Assembly: GCA_902490585.1 (NCBI GenBank)
Contig: CABUEI010000001.1
Coordinates: forward strand, 124,001-188,000
Direction of reading: 5' to 3'
Source: an uncultured Oscillospiraceae bacterium
GTDB lineage: Bacteria > Bacillota > Clostridia > Oscillospirales > Ruminococcaceae
Length of the DNA: 64,000 nt
Of the stretch, positions 34,462 through 44,201 are shown in pieces. The position numbers were made by a program, and so were the translations under genes. Every line of letters begins with the position of its first letter. Within the stretch, counting starts at the first letter, position 1. The notes below the pieces were generated by a model. It was not told the origin of the DNA. It saw nothing but the letters and a program-made list of their open reading frames with translations, and searched no databases.

Positions 34462-37400
34462 TATTTGTTTTCCTCCGGATCTTCAAGATTGATAAAACGT
34501 CCGAGCGTGAATGAATATATCATCATCTGCTTTACGGGCAGGGAAAATTCTTTGGTCAGCGCATCTTTGTATATATCAAGCTGTAATTTATAATCGTCCT
34601 TGTATTTCTGCTCTTCGTCCGTTCTGTCAGTCTTGTAATCGACAAGCACTATACCGTCATCTTCAATGAAGAACATATCGGCTATACCCTGTACATAAGG
34701 TTCTGCACCGACAAGCATATCACGGCTGTCCCCCCCGAATATTGCAGGGTCGTACTTGCTGACATCGAGTTTATGGAATATCGGAAATTCCCTGTACAGT
34801 CTGCCGTTTTTGTTTGCGGCAACGATACGCTGTGCCGCATCATTATCATAGAACCTTGCAACATCGGCAGGATCTATACTGTTACGCTCCGCATTGTCGA
34901 GAAAATCCGCCGTACCGTTTTCGATGAAGCTCTTTATCCCGGCTTCATCGAGTATCTTCTCAAACGGTATATGCTCCATGAGCTTGTGATATGCGTCGCC
35001 ACGGCGTTTACCGCTGAGTTTGCCCGTTTTGTTTTCGGTAAGGAATGACGGCTTACCGATAAACAGTCCGTAGTTTTCCTCGCCGTTCTTCTCTCTGAGA
35101 TTAGCCGCAAGCTCGGTGGCTGTGAATTTAGCCGAGATCTTAGTCAGCGGCTCATAGCCGTAAGTACGGGTGAGCCTGTTTTCAAGTTCACTTCTGAACT
35201 GACCGTCAACCACGGTATCGGAGTTGTCGGTTGTATTTTTATCATCTGTATATTCATCGGCATTTTCAGCCCCCATATTAAGCGTGGGCAAAGAAAGCGG
35301 CGCATCTTTTCTGTCATCGGATCTATATGCGAGCGGATAGAAAATATATCTTACATCGCCGTAATCTATTATGCCGTCGGTCATATCGTTTACCTTACCG
35401 CACTCGGCGGACAGTGCATCGGCAAGCCACGAAAGATAACTGTTTCCGTCACACTTTGCGACTTTTCTTCCTGCTCTGTTTACATCAAGCGAAGATATAT
35501 AATCCTCACACGACTTTGACACATTGGCAGTGAATATAAGCTTGTTTTCCGCTCTGGTCGCCGCAACATAAAGCAGGCGCATTTCCTCGCTTGCAAGCTG
35601 TTTTTTTACTTCCTGTGCCGCCGCATGATAAGCCGGGGACTGAATCTTGCTCATGGTGGAAATATCCACGCTCTTTGACGCAAGCGCATATTCCTCACTG
35701 ACTATGATGTCGCCTGTATAATCGTCGTCATTGAATGCCGATGCACAGTTTGCAACAAATACAACGGGGAACTGAAGTCCTTTCGACATGTGCGTTGACA
35801 TTATCTTTACGCCGTGTCCGCCTGCTGTCTGTGCCGCAGTAAGACTGCTCATATTTTCAAGATTGAATATAAGATCGCCGAGCGTTCCGCCGTCCTTATA
35901 GTCCGAATACTCACGGGCGTATGAAACGAGCAGTTCAAGGTTTGCCTGACGTGTTGCCGGGTCGTCACCGACGCTCAGCAGTTCATCGGCTGAAATGCGG
36001 TCATATATACTGCGGATAAGCTCCTGCGGCGAAGAAGCAGTTGCGGTATTTCTGAAACTGTCAAGGTCACTTACAAACCCGGTGCATTTTTTGTCGGGCG
36101 TTATATACTTTGTAAGCTCATGAAGTTTCTTATACTCCGATGTGTCGTAACCTCTTACCGCCTGTATTACACAGCTGTAAAGAGGTTTTATCTTCATACC
36201 GACAATTTCCTTTGTGCCGAGGCAATACTGCTCCAGCTCATCGGGGCATTCCGCCTTGATCCTGCTTATATCAAAGCCGAATGTTCCTGTCCTGAGCCGT
36301 GCCATATCATCGGCGGTAAAGCAATAAAGCGGCGACATAAGTACCTTTGCAAGCTCGGTGTCGTTGTACGGGTCGTTTATGACTTTAAGGAGCGACAGCA
36401 TAAGTCTTATTTCGGGTCTGTCGAGCAGGCTTGCTTTCTGCGTATATGTTACGTTCAGTCCGTTTGCGGTGAGAACATTAACATAGTCTGCTATACGGAA
36501 CTTGGGCGAACGCATTATGATTGCAAAATCGTCCTCGGTACAGGGTCGCTTGTCACTGCCGACTTTATAACCCTGCGATATCATCTGTTTTATTCTTGCC
36601 GCAATGTATGCCGCCTCGGTAACTGTTGCACTCTTTCTGTCCTCCGTCGATACAATGCAGACTTCCGTCCTGTCTTCGTCTGATATGGGGCTGTTGCTGT
36701 CCTTTTCAAGTCCGCAGATAAGTCTGCCGTCTTCGGCATAGTTAACACCGCCGTGTTCCTCTGTCATCATTCTGTCAAACAGCGTGTTTATTCCGTCAAT
36801 AACGCACCTGTTACTGCGGAAATTTTCGTTCAGCGGCAGCTTATCGAAATCGTCTGATTTGCAGATAGCCGAGAATACAGAGGGCTGTGCGCCTCTGAAT
36901 CCGTATATCGACTGCTTGATGTCACCGACAAAATACAGTCCCTGTTTTTCATGAGTCAGCATTTTGAATATTTCATACTGCAACTCGTTGCTGTCCTGGA
37001 ACTCGTCTACGATTATAAGACTGAAGCCGGATCTTTCACGCACCTTTTCGCCGTTTTCGCAGAGCATACGGTATACTCCTCTTTCCGCATCGGAAAAGTC
37101 GGCGCAGTTACGTCTTATCTTCTCGGCGCTGTATGCTTTGTCAAAACGCAACACAAGATTTTTAAGTGCTGTTACGGCAGGCAGACTTTTTGCCATGTCG
37201 CTTTCAAACGAGGTGATTTTATCGCAGGTTTTTATGAAGTATTTTTCAAATATGCTTTTTACGCTGTCCCTGTGGGCTTTTACCTGCTTTTCTTCACTTC
37301 TGTCCTGCGGTGCACGCTCTTTGGGAGATAACGCTATGTAGTTCTTTATCTCATCGTTTATACAAAAGTTGTTTTTTTCGAGAGCAACTAATGCCATGCC

Positions 37401-38180
37401 GCAGCTGTCGCATATCTTCTGTACATATTCACGGTGTTTAGCTATCGCACCGTCGTTATCTTTTGTACCGCCGTCATATTCCGATATGGCGGTGTTGAGC
37501 TCTTTCATCTCGTTTCTGTAACGCTGTGCGTACATCTTGGCAAGTCCTATAAGGGTTTCCTTTATATGCTCCATGACCTCGGGGTCGTCAGAGCGGTCGA
37601 GCCACTTTTCAGGCTCGGTGTGGTTGATTGCCTTTGCGTGAACGGTCAGTATCAGCTGACGCAGACGGGTATCGTCCTTTATGACGTAGTTTTCGAGAAT
37701 TACGTTCTTGTCCTCTGTGCAACCGTTTGCATAGAAATCTTCAAGCATATCGGACAGAACGTCGTTTTTGAGTGCGGAGCTTCTGGTTTCGTCTATAAGC
37801 GAAAAGCCTGCCGAAACATCTGTGGCAAGGTCTATGTTTTCTCTGAGGAGTGAAAAGCAGAATGAGCTGATAGTGGAGATCCGGGCTTTTCTGAGTTTCA
37901 TTCTCTGGGTACGCAGAAATCTTACATCGGCTGAGCTTGCAGCTTCGGTTATTCTCTGACGCATAAGAGCATCAAGTCTTGCTTTAAGCTCGTTTGCCGC
38001 TTTTTCGGTAAAGGTTACAACGACGATTTTCGAGGGGTCGATATCTTCGCTTTTATCGCATATCATTCTTACTACACGCTGTGTAAGTACGGCGGTTTTG
38101 CCGCTTCCTGCGCCTGCGGATACTATAGCCGGGTTTCTGCCCTGGTCTATTGCTTTTATCTGAGCGTCGGTATATTTCAT
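34461..38180 (-). CDS. addA: AddA/RexA helicase-nuclease subunit A
   Basis: 1239 residues. UvrD-like 3'-5' helicase plus RecB-family nuclease of the AddAB double-strand-break repair machine. Walker A SAGAGSGKT near residue 20, helicase motif II IIVDEFQDSNELQ, FVGDIKQSIYGFRGAQP (motif III), MSTHMSKGLQFPVVF, LLYVAATRAENKL (motif VI), and nuclease motif VDYKTDR near residue 1180. It starts at 38180, sharing one base with the addB stop. The operon is probably coupled. Confidence 0.96.
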   Translation of the reverse strand: MKYTDAQIKAIDQGRNPAIVSAGAGSGKTAVLTQRVVRMICDKSEDIDPSKIVVVTFTEKAANELKARLDALMRQRITEAASSADVRFLRTQRMKLRKARISTISSFCFSLLRENIDLATDVSAGFSLIDETRSSALKNDVLSDMLEDFYANGCTEDKNVILENYVIKDDTRLRQLILTVHAKAINHTEPEKWLDRSDDPEVMEHIKETLIGLAKMYAQRYRNEMKELNTAISEYDGGTKDNDGAIAKHREYVQKICDSCGMALVALEKNNFCINDEIKNYIALSPKERAPQDRSEEKQVKAHRDSVKSIFEKYFIKTCDKITSFESDMAKSLPAVTALKNLVLRFDKAYSAEKIRRNCADFSDAERGVYRMLCENGEKVRERSGFSLIIVDEFQDSNELQYEIFKMLTHEKQGLYFVGDIKQSIYGFRGAQPSVFSAICKSDDFDKLPLNENFRSNRCVIDGINTLFDRMMTEEHGGVNYAEDGRLICGLEKDSNSPISDEDRTEVCIVSTEDRKSATVTEAAYIAARIKQMISQGYKVGSDKRPCTEDDFAIIMRSPKFRIADYVNVLTANGLNVTYTQKASLLDRPEIRLMLSLLKVINDPYNDTELAKVLMSPLYCFTADDMARLRTGTFGFDISRIKAECPDELEQYCLGTKEIVGMKIKPLYSCVIQAVRGYDTSEYKKLHELTKYITPDKKCTGFVSDLDSFRNTATASSPQELIRSIYDRISADELLSVGDDPATRQANLELLVSYAREYSDYKDGGTLGDLIFNLENMSSLTAAQTAGGHGVKIMSTHMSKGLQFPVVFVANCASAFNDDDYTGDIIVSEEYALASKSVDISTMSKIQSPAYHAAAQEVKKQLASEEMRLLYVAATRAENKLIFTANVSKSCEDYISSLDVNRAGRKVAKCDGNSYLSWLADALSAECGKVNDMTDGIIDYGDVRYIFYPLAYRSDDRKDAPLSLPTLNMGAENADEYTDDKNTTDNSDTVVDGQFRSELENRLTRTYGYEPLTKISAKFTATELAANLREKNGEENYGLFIGKPSFLTENKTGKLSGKRRGDAYHKLMEHIPFEKILDEAGIKSFIENGTADFLDNAERNSIDPADVARFYDNDAAQRIVAANKNGRLYREFPIFHKLDVSKYDPAIFGGDSRDMLVGAEPYVQGIADMFFIEDDGIVLVDYKTDRTDEEQKYKDDYKLQLDIYKDALTKEFSLPVKQMMIYSFTLGRFINLEDPEENK

Positions 38181-41100
38181 TACTTATCCCCCTTGCCTTT
38201 CTTTGCCTTTACAACAATTACATCTTCTTCAAAGTTTGCCGCCTCGGCGGAATTAACATCTACGCATGAGCGCTCTTTCATTCCGCATATATCCCTGAAT
38301 TCGCAGTATTTGCAGGATATGCACTCACCGTTATCGGTTAGCGGTTTTGCATCGACAACTCCGCTTTTTACCTGCTCGGTGTTTTCCTTTACCACTTTTT
38401 CTATTCTGCTTTCGAGTTTTTCAAGCTTGGTACTTGCAACGGTCAAGGCACTGTAGAAGTTTGTGTTTACCTGCTTGTCCTTATCGAACTTCACGCCGTT
38501 GTACAGGTTGCGTTCGGCGTCCTGTTGTGTGCCCTCGACAGCAAAGCCTTTTTCTTTATGCTCGCTGAGCCAGATACCACGTTTAAGCTCCTCGGACGGT
38601 GACTTTACGTCCTTGAGGGAGGTCTTTCCCGACGGGTGATAGAGTGCGGAGGACGGGGTAAAGCCGTTTATCTCATTGTTTTTGGCAAGGGTGAAAAGGT
38701 ACAACAGAAGCTGTAAATCAAGTCCGTAGTAAATGTGGCTCATCTTTGCATCCCTGCTACCCGTCTTATAGTCGATTACTCTTATCTGTCCGCCTTTGCC
38801 GTCCTCATTATATGCTATGTCTACACGGTCAACCGTTCCGCCGACAGTTATTGTCTGACGGGTGCCGTCGGCAAGCTCTATATCAAAGCTGTACGGAGAT
38901 ATGTCAAAGCCGTTCTCGCTCTTTCCGCTTTCGAGTTTCAGCTCGAAATATGACGGAACGAACTTGCTATTTTCAAGCTCATGTGCCATGTATTTTATAA
39001 GATAGAATGCGGTTACGGAGAGTGCGTTGTAAAGCGTATTGAACCTTGCACTCATGTTCTCCTCGGCGAGAAGATACTTTTCACGGTAATCTGCAAGCGC
39101 ACTCTGTATAAGTTCTCTTATATCATCGTCCGCTACAGCAGGATTTCCGTTTTCCTTCGCACCGCTGTACATTCTTTCAAAACAGAATTTCATTATATAG
39201 TGCATGATATTGCCGTAGTTGCTTGCGTTCATTGCAATGCTTGCAGACGAGGAAAGGTTCATGCCGTAACGCAGGAAGTATGCAAACTTACAGCCGTTCA
39301 GCTTTTCGATTGCCGTAGGAGAAAGTGCGGTCTGAGGAAATACTATCGGGGCTATGTCGTTTATCCTGTGTATGTCGGAATTTCCGCCGTTGTTGCTCAT
39401 GACGGTTTTTATCCTGTCTATTGAAGTCGCTTCGTTTTTGTTTTCGGAAAGTACGGTTTCAATGGCTTTCTTCTGTCCGTCGGTCAGCAGTGATGTATTT
39501 ATTACATACTGCTTTTCGGCGGATTTCACGCTTTCGCTCATGTACAGTGCGTCAAGATTATCAATGTTTATGAGCTCTGTACCGAAATGCTTTTCAATAT
39601 CCGCAACATATTCCGATGCGTTTTCCTTTTCGCCAGTGAACATTATAAACAGCTTTTCGCCTGCCAGCGTCAGTGCCTTGTATGAATCAAGCACAGCTGA
39701 GGAATATCTCGCCTCGTCATCGTCAAGTTCAAGGTTGTTTTCGGCAAGGCGTTCGATATCATCGGGTGTGAATACGCCGTTGTTACCGGGGTAAATATCG
39801 GGGAATGCACCGTCAGACGCACCCATTACAAATACCGCTTTTACCTCTTTGCTCCTTGTTCTTGCAGGGTCGCCGAACAGCACACTGTCGAGAACGTTCG
39901 GTGTGCGTGATATGCTGATACGGGAGGCACAATTACGCAGAAGAGATGCAAATTCGGTGAGGGTAAGAGGGGTATCGTCAAGTGTTTCGTACAGTGATGT
40001 CAGCATTTCCGACACTGTTCGCCAAAGCTGATTGTATTCCTCGGTAAGCTCTTTTACATAGCGGAGTTCTCTTGTAGAGTTATCCTGGCACTTGCCCTGT
40101 ATAGCGGCGCTGATATCTACCTTATCGAAAAGAAAAGCAGTGAATCGCTTTACAAGCTCCTTGCCGCCGACACCCTGCACCGACTTTGCAAATTCGACAA
40201 GAGGTGTTACTGTTGCAATTCGTATCTCCTCTACTCTCTGCTCGGACGGATTAGTGATATGTGGCATGGGTTTATCCCACTTTTTACGTTTGAGATCCCA
40301 GCACTCTGCATATTCTTCCATGAGGTGCTGTTCGACAAGGTGCTTTTCCCTCATTGTAAGGGGTACTGTTTTGCCCTCTTTCTTTTCGGACGGTATGCGG
40401 ACAAAACCGCTCCTTATATACCGCAGTATATTTGTGCCTGTGGGATTATCAGCCGCTTTTAAAAGAGCGTCAAAAAATCTCAGCATTGGCTTTTCGGAGA
40501 TCGGAACGGGAAGATCGACAAATATCGGTACATCGTATCTTGTTGCCGCAGAGCTTACGGCGTCCTTGTACTTTGCGGGAGAGGCGCATATTACCGCAAT
40601 GTCGGAATATCGGTAGCCCTCACAGCGTACAAGTTTTCTTATGTTGGCACAAACAAAGTCCGCTTCACTGCTGACACCTGAGGAATAAGCTACAGTTATG
40701 CCGTCGCTGTCGGCTGAACCGGCTTTTACTCCTGTCTGTAAAAAGTCACGCAGTGCTTTCAGATTACTGTTTTTGTAGCGGGGGGCTTTGCAATTAAGGC
40801 GGGTGTATTTCATCTTTTCCTTGTCGGTAAGAAACAGACGTTTTGTCTTGTCGCAGGTTGCGAAAACCTCTGCACCGCTTTCATCGGTACACAGTGCGAT
40901 AACAAAGTTCACTTCCTTATCGGAGAGTGCTCTCAGGAACTTCTTCTGTGCTCCGCTGAAGCTGTCAAAGCCGTCTATGTATATTGTCGTGTTGCTGTCA
41001 AAGCAGTCGTTTTTCAGTATAACATCTGCGGCGAGGGTAAGGTTGTCCTGTCTGTCGTCGTATTTTTCGGTGAGGCGTTTGTCGTAACTGCTGTACAATG

Positions 41101-41575
41101 TAGAGATATCGCTGAGCTTTTCTGCAAGGTGAACGGGAAGTTTTTCTAAAACGTTTTCCTCTTCGGAGTACAAAGTTTTTGTCAGATCGTCGGGGGTTAT
41201 GCCTGCGGATTTAAGCTCGTCTATGGCAGAAAGGCACATTTCGACAAAGCCGTTTTTCTTAGCGGCGTTACCGTAGAACTTCATATCATTGCACAGGGTT
41301 CTGACTGCTCCGCTCATTATGGCGGTCTTTGCGGTAGTGTCGGCGTATGTTTTTCTGGGGCAGTACTTTTTCAGTATGCTCTCCGACAGTGACATAAAGC
41401 CGGTTACCGTTATGTTGCTTGCCTTTTCGTCTGTTTCCTCTGCAACACGTCTTTCACTCTCGAAAACGAACTGGTCGGGAACAAGAAGTATTCTGCTGCC
41501 GCTGTCCTCTTTCAGAAGCTTATACAGTTCGGCGGTCTTGCCGCTTCCTGCTGAACCTGTGATGATATGTGTCAT
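38180..41575 (-). CDS. addB: AddB/RexB helicase-nuclease subunit B
   Basis: 1131 residues from ATG 41575, which follows GGAGGAATAGC; an upstream frame start at 41614 lacks a ribosome site. N-terminal Walker A ITGSAGSGKT at residues 4-13, degenerate helicase domain, and a C-terminal nuclease domain with VIDYKTGS. The Fe-S cluster is formed by Cys in KLNGCKFAYFL and the terminal CISCKYCEFRDIC. It contributes Chi recognition and the second nuclease. First gene of addB-addA-abi. Confidence 0.96.
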   Translation of the reverse strand: MTHIITGSAGSGKTAELYKLLKEDSGSRILLVPDQFVFESERRVAEETDEKASNITVTGFMSLSESILKKYCPRKTYADTTAKTAIMSGAVRTLCNDMKFYGNAAKKNGFVEMCLSAIDELKSAGITPDDLTKTLYSEEENVLEKLPVHLAEKLSDISTLYSSYDKRLTEKYDDRQDNLTLAADVILKNDCFDSNTTIYIDGFDSFSGAQKKFLRALSDKEVNFVIALCTDESGAEVFATCDKTKRLFLTDKEKMKYTRLNCKAPRYKNSNLKALRDFLQTGVKAGSADSDGITVAYSSGVSSEADFVCANIRKLVRCEGYRYSDIAVICASPAKYKDAVSSAATRYDVPIFVDLPVPISEKPMLRFFDALLKAADNPTGTNILRYIRSGFVRIPSEKKEGKTVPLTMREKHLVEQHLMEEYAECWDLKRKKWDKPMPHITNPSEQRVEEIRIATVTPLVEFAKSVQGVGGKELVKRFTAFLFDKVDISAAIQGKCQDNSTRELRYVKELTEEYNQLWRTVSEMLTSLYETLDDTPLTLTEFASLLRNCASRISISRTPNVLDSVLFGDPARTRSKEVKAVFVMGASDGAFPDIYPGNNGVFTPDDIERLAENNLELDDDEARYSSAVLDSYKALTLAGEKLFIMFTGEKENASEYVADIEKHFGTELINIDNLDALYMSESVKSAEKQYVINTSLLTDGQKKAIETVLSENKNEATSIDRIKTVMSNNGGNSDIHRINDIAPIVFPQTALSPTAIEKLNGCKFAYFLRYGMNLSSSASIAMNASNYGNIMHYIMKFCFERMYSGAKENGNPAVADDDIRELIQSALADYREKYLLAEENMSARFNTLYNALSVTAFYLIKYMAHELENSKFVPSYFELKLESGKSENGFDISPYSFDIELADGTRQTITVGGTVDRVDIAYNEDGKGGQIRVIDYKTGSRDAKMSHIYYGLDLQLLLYLFTLAKNNEINGFTPSSALYHPSGKTSLKDVKSPSEELKRGIWLSEHKEKGFAVEGTQQDAERNLYNGVKFDKDKQVNTNFYSALTVASTKLEKLESRIEKVVKENTEQVKSGVVDAKPLTDNGECISCKYCEFRDICGMKERSCVDVNSAEAANFEEDVIVVKAKKGKGDK

Positions 41576-41709
41576 GCTATTCCTCCGTTGATTTACTTTT
41601 AAACCGAAATACAATATTTATCCATTGATAATATGATACCACATTTCATGTCCCATTTCCAGTACAGAGATAACATTTACAGCTGTTTCCGCTCATTTTC
41701 AACAAATTC

Positions 41710-41738
41710 TTTACATTGTGACGAAAATGTAGTATAAT
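41710..41738 (+). promoter_or_regulatory. Promoter of the iorAB-aguAB operon
   Basis: TTTACA (41710-41715), 17-base spacer, TATAAT (41733-41738). Confidence 0.8.
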
Positions 41739-41760
41739 ATAATGGCAAATAAAATTGTTC

Positions 41761-41825
41761 GCCGCTGTCCGAAACGGAAACTTGACAGCGGCAGTATCAT
41801 CACATGGGACAGCGTATGCCGTCCC
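41761..41825 (+). promoter_or_regulatory. Leader with alternative hairpins upstream of iorA
   Basis: GCCGCTGTC (41761-41769) can pair with GACAGCGGC (41784-41792), or CGCTGTCC (41763-41770) can pair instead with GGACAGCG (41807-41814). GGGAC (41806-41810) also pairs with GTCCC (41821-41825) just before the ribosome site. The mutually exclusive folds look like a translational switch; no known riboswitch class is recognised. Confidence 0.45.
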
Positions 41826-41849
41826 TGCATTTTTGAAAGGAAACATCTT

Positions 41850-43583
41850 ATGTCTGAATTAATGTTAGGTAATCAGGCGGTTGCAAGAGGTCTTTATGAG
41901 GCAGGAGTAAGCGTTGTATCAAGTTACCCCGGCACACCCAGTACCGAAATAACCGAATTTTCGTCCAAGTATCCCGAGGACGAAATGTATTGCGAATGGG
42001 CACCCAATGAGAAGGTAGCCTGTGAAGTTGCCATAGGTGCAAGCATGGCAGGTGCAAGAAGCTTCTGCGCTATGAAGCACGTTGGTCTTAATGTAGCGGC
42101 TGACCCGTTATTTACAGCAAGCTACACAGGCGTAAACGGCGGTATGGTACTCGCTGTTGCGGACGACCCCGGTATGCACAGTTCACAGAACGAGCAGGAC
42201 TCACGTCACTACGCTATCGGTGCAAAGGTTCCCATGCTTGAACCCTCTGATTCACAGGAGTGCAAGGACTACGCAAAGCTCGCTTATGAGATATCGGAAA
42301 AGTTCGATACACCCGTAATTTTAAGACTTACAACAAGAGTAAGCCACTCACAGTCGGCTGTAACAACAGAGGACAGAATCGAGCGCACTCTCCCCGAATA
42401 CAAGAAGAACATTGCAAAGAACGTAATGGTTCCCGCAAATGCAATAAAGAAGCACGTTGTTGTTGAACAGCGTACACTTGACCTTATCGAATATGCCGAA
42501 ACATCGGGCATAAATACCGTTGAAATGAACAGCGACGAAATCGGTGTTATCACATCGGGTATCTGCTATCAGTACGCCAAGGAAGCACTCGGCGACAAGG
42601 CAAGCTACTTAAAGCTCGGTATGGTAAATCCTCTTCCCGTAAAGCTCATCAAAGAATTTGCCGCTAAGGTAAAGGCACTCTATGTTATAGAAGAGCTTGA
42701 CGATGTTATCGAAACACACTGCCGCAAGAACGGCATTGACGTAAAGGGAAAGGAACTGTTCACTCTCCAGGGCGAATACTTCCAGAGTAAAGTAAAGCAG
42801 GTAGTACTCGGCGAAAAGGACGAGTGGCAGACGCTTGACGCAGAGATCCCCGTTCGTCCTCCCGTACTCTGTGCAGGATGTCCTCACAGAGGTGTATTCT
42901 ACATACTTAAAAAGCTCGGCGTAATGGTAAGCGGTGATATAGGCTGTTATACCCTCGGTGCCGCCGCTCCTTTAAGTGCAATCGACACTACGGTATGTAT
43001 GGGTGCAAGTATAAGCGGTCTGCACGGCTTCAACAAGGGCAGAAAGGGCGAATATGAAGGTAAGGCTGTAGCGGTAATCGGCGACAGCACATTCATGCAC
43101 AGCGGTATCACAAGCCTTGTTGACATCGCATACAACCGCAGTAATTCTACCGTTATCGTACTTGACAACAGCATCACAGGTATGACAGGTCACCAGAACA
43201 ACCCTGCTAACGGCAAGAATATCTACGGCGATCCTGCATCGGCTGTAAACCTTGAGGCTCTCGCTCATGCGATCGGTATAAACAGCGTTACTGTTGTAAA
43301 CCCCGGTGATCTTGCCGAAACAGAAAGAGTTATTAAGGAAGAGCTTGCAAAGGCTGAACCGTCACTCATCATTGCACGCAAGCCCTGCGCACTGCTCAAG
43401 ACTGTAAAGCACAAGCCTCCGTTCCATATAGACGCTGACAAGTGCAAGAACTGCAAATCCTGCATGAGAATAGGCTGTCCTGCACTGGTTTCAGGTGACA
43501 AGTGCATTACTATCGACAATACCCTGTGCGTAGGCTGCGGACTGTGTGAACAGCTCTGTAAGTTTGACGCTATCAAGGAATAA
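41850..43583 (+). CDS. iorA: Indolepyruvate:ferredoxin oxidoreductase, alpha subunit
   Basis: 577 residues. Thiamine-diphosphate enzyme that oxidatively decarboxylates arylpyruvates to aryl-acetyl-CoA, reducing ferredoxin; aromatic amino acid fermentation. Pyrimidine-binding domain SSYPGTPSTEITEF at the start, TPP-binding GDIGCYTLG, VIGDSTFMHSGIT with the metal motif, and a C-terminal ferredoxin domain with two Cys clusters CKNCKSCMRIGCP and CVGCGLCEQLCKF. ATG 41850 is chosen (GAAAGGAAA upstream); an earlier in-frame ATG at 41742 lies within the promoter. Confidence 0.96.
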   Translation: MSELMLGNQAVARGLYEAGVSVVSSYPGTPSTEITEFSSKYPEDEMYCEWAPNEKVACEVAIGASMAGARSFCAMKHVGLNVAADPLFTASYTGVNGGMVLAVADDPGMHSSQNEQDSRHYAIGAKVPMLEPSDSQECKDYAKLAYEISEKFDTPVILRLTTRVSHSQSAVTTEDRIERTLPEYKKNIAKNVMVPANAIKKHVVVEQRTLDLIEYAETSGINTVEMNSDEIGVITSGICYQYAKEALGDKASYLKLGMVNPLPVKLIKEFAAKVKALYVIEELDDVIETHCRKNGIDVKGKELFTLQGEYFQSKVKQVVLGEKDEWQTLDAEIPVRPPVLCAGCPHRGVFYILKKLGVMVSGDIGCYTLGAAAPLSAIDTTVCMGASISGLHGFNKGRKGEYEGKAVAVIGDSTFMHSGITSLVDIAYNRSNSTVIVLDNSITGMTGHQNNPANGKNIYGDPASAVNLEALAHAIGINSVTVVNPGDLAETERVIKEELAKAEPSLIIARKPCALLKTVKHKPPFHIDADKCKNCKSCMRIGCPALVSGDKCITIDNTLCVGCGLCEQLCKFDAIKE

Positions 43584-43603
43584 GCTCTGAAAGGAATATA
43601 GCT

Positions 43604-44179
43604 ATGGAAACAAAATCAATAATGATAGTCGGCGTAGGCGGACAGGGTACACTTCTTGCAAGCCGTATACTCGGCAGTGTTCTCGGCACGGCAGGCTATG
43701 AGGTTAAGGTAAGCGAAGTACACGGAATGTCACAGCGTGGCGGTTCTGTCGTAACATACATAAGATACGGCGAAAAGGTATACAGCCCCGTTATCGAAAA
43801 GGGTCAGGCTGATATGATAGTAAGTTTTGAACAGCTTGAAGCCGCACGTTATGTATCATATCTCAAAAAAGACGGTACAATAATCACAAACACACAGAAG
43901 ATAAGTCCTATGCCCGTTATCACGGGTGCGGCTGAATATCCCGACGGCATTATCGACAAGATAAAGGCTATGGGTATAAACGTTATCGCAGTTGACGCTC
44001 TCTCAGCCGCAGAAAAAGCCGGCAGTGCAAAAGCTGTAAACGTTGTACTTATGGGCGTACTTTCAAAGGTTCTCCCCGGCATTGAACTTGATGCGTGGAA
44101 AAAGGCAGTGGAAAAGTGCGTACCCGCAAAGGTAATCGAGATAAACGAAAAGGCTTTCGACCTCGGAAGAGAAATGTAA
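43604..44179 (+). CDS. iorB: Indolepyruvate:ferredoxin oxidoreductase, beta subunit
   Basis: 191 residues. POR gamma-type domain: MIVGVGGQGTLLASRIL at the N-terminus, SEVHGMSQRGGSVVTYIRYG, and a C-terminal helical segment. It pairs with IorA 20 bp upstream. AAAGGAATATAGCT precedes the ATG. Confidence 0.95.
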   Translation: METKSIMIVGVGGQGTLLASRILGSVLGTAGYEVKVSEVHGMSQRGGSVVTYIRYGEKVYSPVIEKGQADMIVSFEQLEAARYVSYLKKDGTIITNTQKISPMPVITGAAEYPDGIIDKIKAMGINVIAVDALSAAEKAGSAKAVNVVLMGVLSKVLPGIELDAWKKAVEKCVPAKVIEINEKAFDLGREM

Positions 44180-44201
44180 GCCTTAGATAAAGGAGCTTTT
44201 C

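Noticed and set aside
41742..41849. N-terminal extension of IorA
   Set aside because: The ATG at 41742 overlaps the expected transcript start of a good promoter, and the extension covers the structured leader.
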